Source of the DNA: a bacterium
Lineage (GTDB): Bacteria; Elusimicrobiota; Elusimicrobia; UBA1565; UBA9628
Length of the DNA: 64,000 nt
Direction of reading: 5' to 3'
Assembly: GCA_021782205.1 (NCBI GenBank)
Contig: JAJXVH010000008.1
Location: forward strand, 1 to 64,000
Each line of letters opens with the position of its first letter. Position 1 is the stretch's first letter. A model generated the notes under the pieces. The model was not told where the DNA came from. It was given only the letters and a program-made list of their open reading frames with translations, and did not search any database. Of this stretch, positions 61,755 to 64,000 are shown one piece after another. The position numbers and the translations under genes were made by a program.

Positions 61755-61783
61755 TTGACGCGTCCACGCGTCGGCTCCATACT
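61755..61783 (+). promoter_or_regulatory. sigma70-like promoter of the toxin-like gene, with internal palindrome
   Basis: TTGACG (61755-61760), 17 nt, CATACT (61778-61783). The -35 and spacer contain GACGCGT-CC-ACGCGTC (61757-61772), a perfect 7-bp inverted repeat that could be an operator. Confidence 0.55.
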
Positions 61784-61804
61784 GCAAGGGAAGACCCTCT
61801 TCCC

Positions 61805-63631
61805 ATGAAACGACGACGCCTGTGGTCGTTGGCTTTTGTCGCTTTGGCCGCGCGGGCCCGCGCCCAGGCCCCGGTCGACGTTGCACACAACGCGCTGACC
61901 CGCCTGGGGGGGACGTGCGCGTCGTTGACGCGCGGCGACTACGCCGCGGAGGCGCGCCGTCCCGTGGCTGGCTATCTTGATGCCTTGAGCGCCGCCGCCG
62001 ATCAAATGCGCCAAGACGAAATCCGGAACGCCTCATCGGCGCGCGCGAAAGCACTTGAACGCTTCGACAACAATGCGCGTCACGATGTCGAGACAGAGAG
62101 AGAATTCTGGAGCAATTCCAGCGCCGCGGCACCGGTCCTGCCTCCTGCGACCGCCGAGTCCTTATGCCGCGACGTCACCGATCTTTCTCGGCTGTTAGCC
62201 GAACTCAACCCGCGCACCGGCTTCAACGGCGGCTCTCCTGCCAGCCTCCTTGGCGCAGCCGCTTCGCCTGTTGCCGTGACGGCGGTCTCTCACGCCGCCG
62301 CAACGGCCGCGCTCGCCATAACCTCTCCCTTGGCCGCTTTCGACGGTGCCGGCAGCTCGCGTACGTCGTCACCATCGGTCACGACGTTCGTAGGGGCTCT
62401 GTCGGCCAGACCTGGGCGGTTTACGTCCATCACCCCAGTGTCCGATCTTCACGGCCCGATCGTGCCCGCTCCGCTTCTCGCGACGGCCTCCGCGAAGTCC
62501 GGCCCAGGGGCTCTCGATCAACTGGGGATGTGGACTTATCAAACCGGCCGAGGATACGTGACGGGAGCCGCGAACATGATCCTGGGTACGGCGGACTTGG
62601 TCAACCGAGGCACGAACCTCGTTCTCGATCTGACCCCGATCAAGTTCCGCTTCCAGACGGACATGGACATTCCCGCGCAATCACGGAGCGAGCGCTACGC
62701 CCAGAACGCGGTCAACGACGTCTCTTTGCTCTACTCAGGAGTCGGGCTCGCCCGAAGCGTTCCCGCGTTCATCGAAGCGGGTGATGCCGCGGTCGCCGAC
62801 ATCTCGCAATGGGGCGACCCCTATTTCAGGGGCAGAGCCGCGGCGCTCGCGCCGAATACCGCGCGAGTGTTCTCAGAGCAATCGATTCTTCGCAACGCCG
62901 CGATCACGGGCCGGGAAACCCGGATCGACGCGGCGATAAAGCAACTCGGTGTTGATCGGACGTTCGCGGAAAAAATTGCCGACGCCCACGATCAAGTGCC
63001 TTGCCCAGTATGGGGGTGCACGCGCGCGCAGTTGCTCCAGAAGATGCGGATTATGGGCAATTCCCCCGCAAGCGGCGCCGCGATCCGCAGCGGCCTGGCC
63101 GGCGATCCGCCCAATAATTTCGCGCTGGACGTCGGCAACGCTTCCGCGCCGTATGCCGACACGACGGGAGCCTTCGGCGGAGCGCACGGCGCCGCCTCGC
63201 CAAAAATCGCGTTGGCGCCGGCTCGCTTCTTCAAAAACGTTGAGATTCTGAACCGAGGCGGGGGACCCATCGGAGAGTTCGACGGTGTGAATCTTGACGA
63301 AATGAAATTCGTCGAAGACAAGTCGGCCGTCGGTTTAAAAAGGGTCAACCCACGTACGGGTATGCCCGCGCAAACTGCGTCCGACTGGGCCCGCAGGCAG
63401 ATTTTCGATAAGACAAACGCCCGCATCGCCAATCTCCAGGAAGCCGTCCGCACAAGGCCGTCCGGTGGCGCGACTGCTGCGCCCGACATGGCGACGATGA
63501 GATCCATCCATCACTTGGAATTCGATATCACCGATGACTCTCCGGAAGTACGCACGGCAGTCGATGCGGCGCTCAAATCCTTACGAGAAACGCATCCAAA
63601 CTGGAACTTCACGGCTGTCTTCGGACACTGA
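61805..63631 (+). CDS. exported protein with toxin-like nuclease C-terminus
   Basis: 608 residues. It has a basic signal peptide (MKRRRLWSLAFVALAARARAQ) and then a long Ala/Ser-rich region. From about residue 490 there is a compact domain: GEFDGVNLDEMKFVEDKSAVGL, then NPRTGMPAQTASDWARRQIFDKT and IHHLEFDI. The EFD...EDKSA...NPRTG pattern recalls C-terminal nuclease domains of CdiA-type polymorphic toxins, with (E/D)xK as the likely catalytic core. The preceding CPVWGCTRAQLL and GNSPASG region may be a pretoxin or linker. A small gene follows after 18 bases and would be its immunity protein. The toxin role is inferred from family resemblance and gene order. Confidence 0.6.
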   Translation: MKRRRLWSLAFVALAARARAQAPVDVAHNALTRLGGTCASLTRGDYAAEARRPVAGYLDALSAAADQMRQDEIRNASSARAKALERFDNNARHDVETEREFWSNSSAAAPVLPPATAESLCRDVTDLSRLLAELNPRTGFNGGSPASLLGAAASPVAVTAVSHAAATAALAITSPLAAFDGAGSSRTSSPSVTTFVGALSARPGRFTSITPVSDLHGPIVPAPLLATASAKSGPGALDQLGMWTYQTGRGYVTGAANMILGTADLVNRGTNLVLDLTPIKFRFQTDMDIPAQSRSERYAQNAVNDVSLLYSGVGLARSVPAFIEAGDAAVADISQWGDPYFRGRAAALAPNTARVFSEQSILRNAAITGRETRIDAAIKQLGVDRTFAEKIADAHDQVPCPVWGCTRAQLLQKMRIMGNSPASGAAIRSGLAGDPPNNFALDVGNASAPYADTTGAFGGAHGAASPKIALAPARFFKNVEILNRGGGPIGEFDGVNLDEMKFVEDKSAVGLKRVNPRTGMPAQTASDWARRQIFDKTNARIANLQEAVRTRPSGGATAAPDMATMRSIHHLEFDITDDSPEVRTAVDAALKSLRETHPNWNFTAVFGH

Positions 63632-63649
63632 TCTGGCAAGACTAAGATA

Positions 63650-63976
63650 ATGTCCATCGCACTTTTGATCGCGAACCCGGACGGCCATCAAGTCAACCGA
63701 TATCTTCCCATTGCCACCGAATCCGACTTCAAGGAATATTGGCTGCCCGGATGCGTGGCTCTGAATTTAACCCGAGTCGCGTCATTTTCGATGGGATTCA
63801 CTCTTCGCCCAGACGATGTATCAGAAATCAATGGCGAATTGTTGCGGCTCGACCTGTGGGCGAAGGATTCGCTCGATCCACCGATTTATCGAAAAATCCA
63901 CAATCGAATACAGCTCCTGAGCAAAAGTCTCCGGAACCTTCAGCGCCGGCCAGGAATCGAAGCCTCCATCGGCTGA
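63650..63976 (+). CDS. small protein, probable immunity partner of the upstream toxin-like protein
   Basis: 108 residues, cytosolic, no known family. It begins MSIALLIANPDGHQVNRYLP and ends in a charged helix (NRIQLLSKSLRNLQRR). It lies 18 bases after the toxin-like gene and has the lower-GC, less biased codon use seen at the end of that gene, as expected for an exchanged toxin-immunity module. No motif proves the function. The last 24 bases of the window after its stop hold nothing recognisable. Confidence 0.5.
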   Translation: MSIALLIANPDGHQVNRYLPIATESDFKEYWLPGCVALNLTRVASFSMGFTLRPDDVSEINGELLRLDLWAKDSLDPPIYRKIHNRIQLLSKSLRNLQRRPGIEASIG

Positions 63977-64000
63977 TATCAACGCATCTGGCTCAATGCT

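Overview
This window is a GC-rich chromosome segment from a Gram-negative (diderm) bacterium. The cell envelope is inferred from a Lol-type ABC cassette with an outer-membrane beta-barrel protein, a di-heme periplasmic peroxidase, DsbD and a predicted lipoprotein. Genes are packed very tightly: ATGA, GTGA and TTGA stop/start overlaps are the rule, and there is no gene-free stretch above 300 bases. I see no rRNA, tRNA or CRISPR array. Taxonomy cannot be settled from the sequence alone. The gene content (exported serpin, long plant/chlamydia-type IspG, GH57/DUF3536 protein, B12-type radical SAM protein) is compatible with a poorly cultured phylum such as Elusimicrobiota, but that is a low-confidence guess.

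Region by region: 1-2.8 kb holds a PLD3-like phospholipase D end, an OPA-type MFS transporter and a HAD hydrolase. 2.8-9.5 kb is a minus-strand operon resembling a reduced phenylacetate/acyl-CoA catabolism cluster (aldehyde dehydrogenase, two crotonases, a PaaA-like diiron oxygenase without PaaB/C/D/E, a membrane protein, 3-hydroxyacyl-CoA dehydrogenase and a small protein). Opposite it lies a MauG/CcpA-type di-heme peroxidase. 11.6-22.3 kb is a defence island: a type III restriction-modification system whose res and mod genes are separated by about 5.7 kb. Between them are a split DUF3800 gene, a truncated DUF1016 (YhcG-like) gene, two direct-repeat copies and a visibly lower-GC four-gene operon (ParB-like, Dam-like adenine methylase, second ParB-like, nuclease-like protein). 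That operon is the best candidate for an undescribed system here.

22.3-33.2 kb carries housekeeping and regulatory genes: aminotransferase, MsbA-like exporter, HAD phosphatase, lone response regulator, FGGY kinase, Cas4/AddB-like Fe-S nuclease, RadC, and an ECF sigma factor/anti-sigma/RseB-like set facing a soluble histidine kinase. 33.2-41 kb has an exported M3 peptidase, an acyl-CoA desaturase with a helical tail, YIP1 and AI-2E family membrane proteins and a GH57/DUF3536 protein. 41-46.2 kb is a probable glycoconjugate or lipid-modification operon (radical SAM, YdjC deacetylase, two methyltransferases, a GT28-like transferase).

46.2-53.2 kb has an exported serpin with a predicted Arg at P1, the Lol-like cassette and DsbD. 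53.2-59.6 kb is a minus-strand operon of ispG, a putative aminopeptidase lipoprotein and two polytopic glycosyltransferase-like proteins. The right end has a VOC protein, an MFS transporter, an RDD protein, and an exported protein with a toxin-like nuclease C-terminus followed by a small probable immunity gene. Several genes have a -10 hexamer only 6-8 nt before the start codon and no Shine-Dalgarno, so leaderless transcripts look common in this genome.
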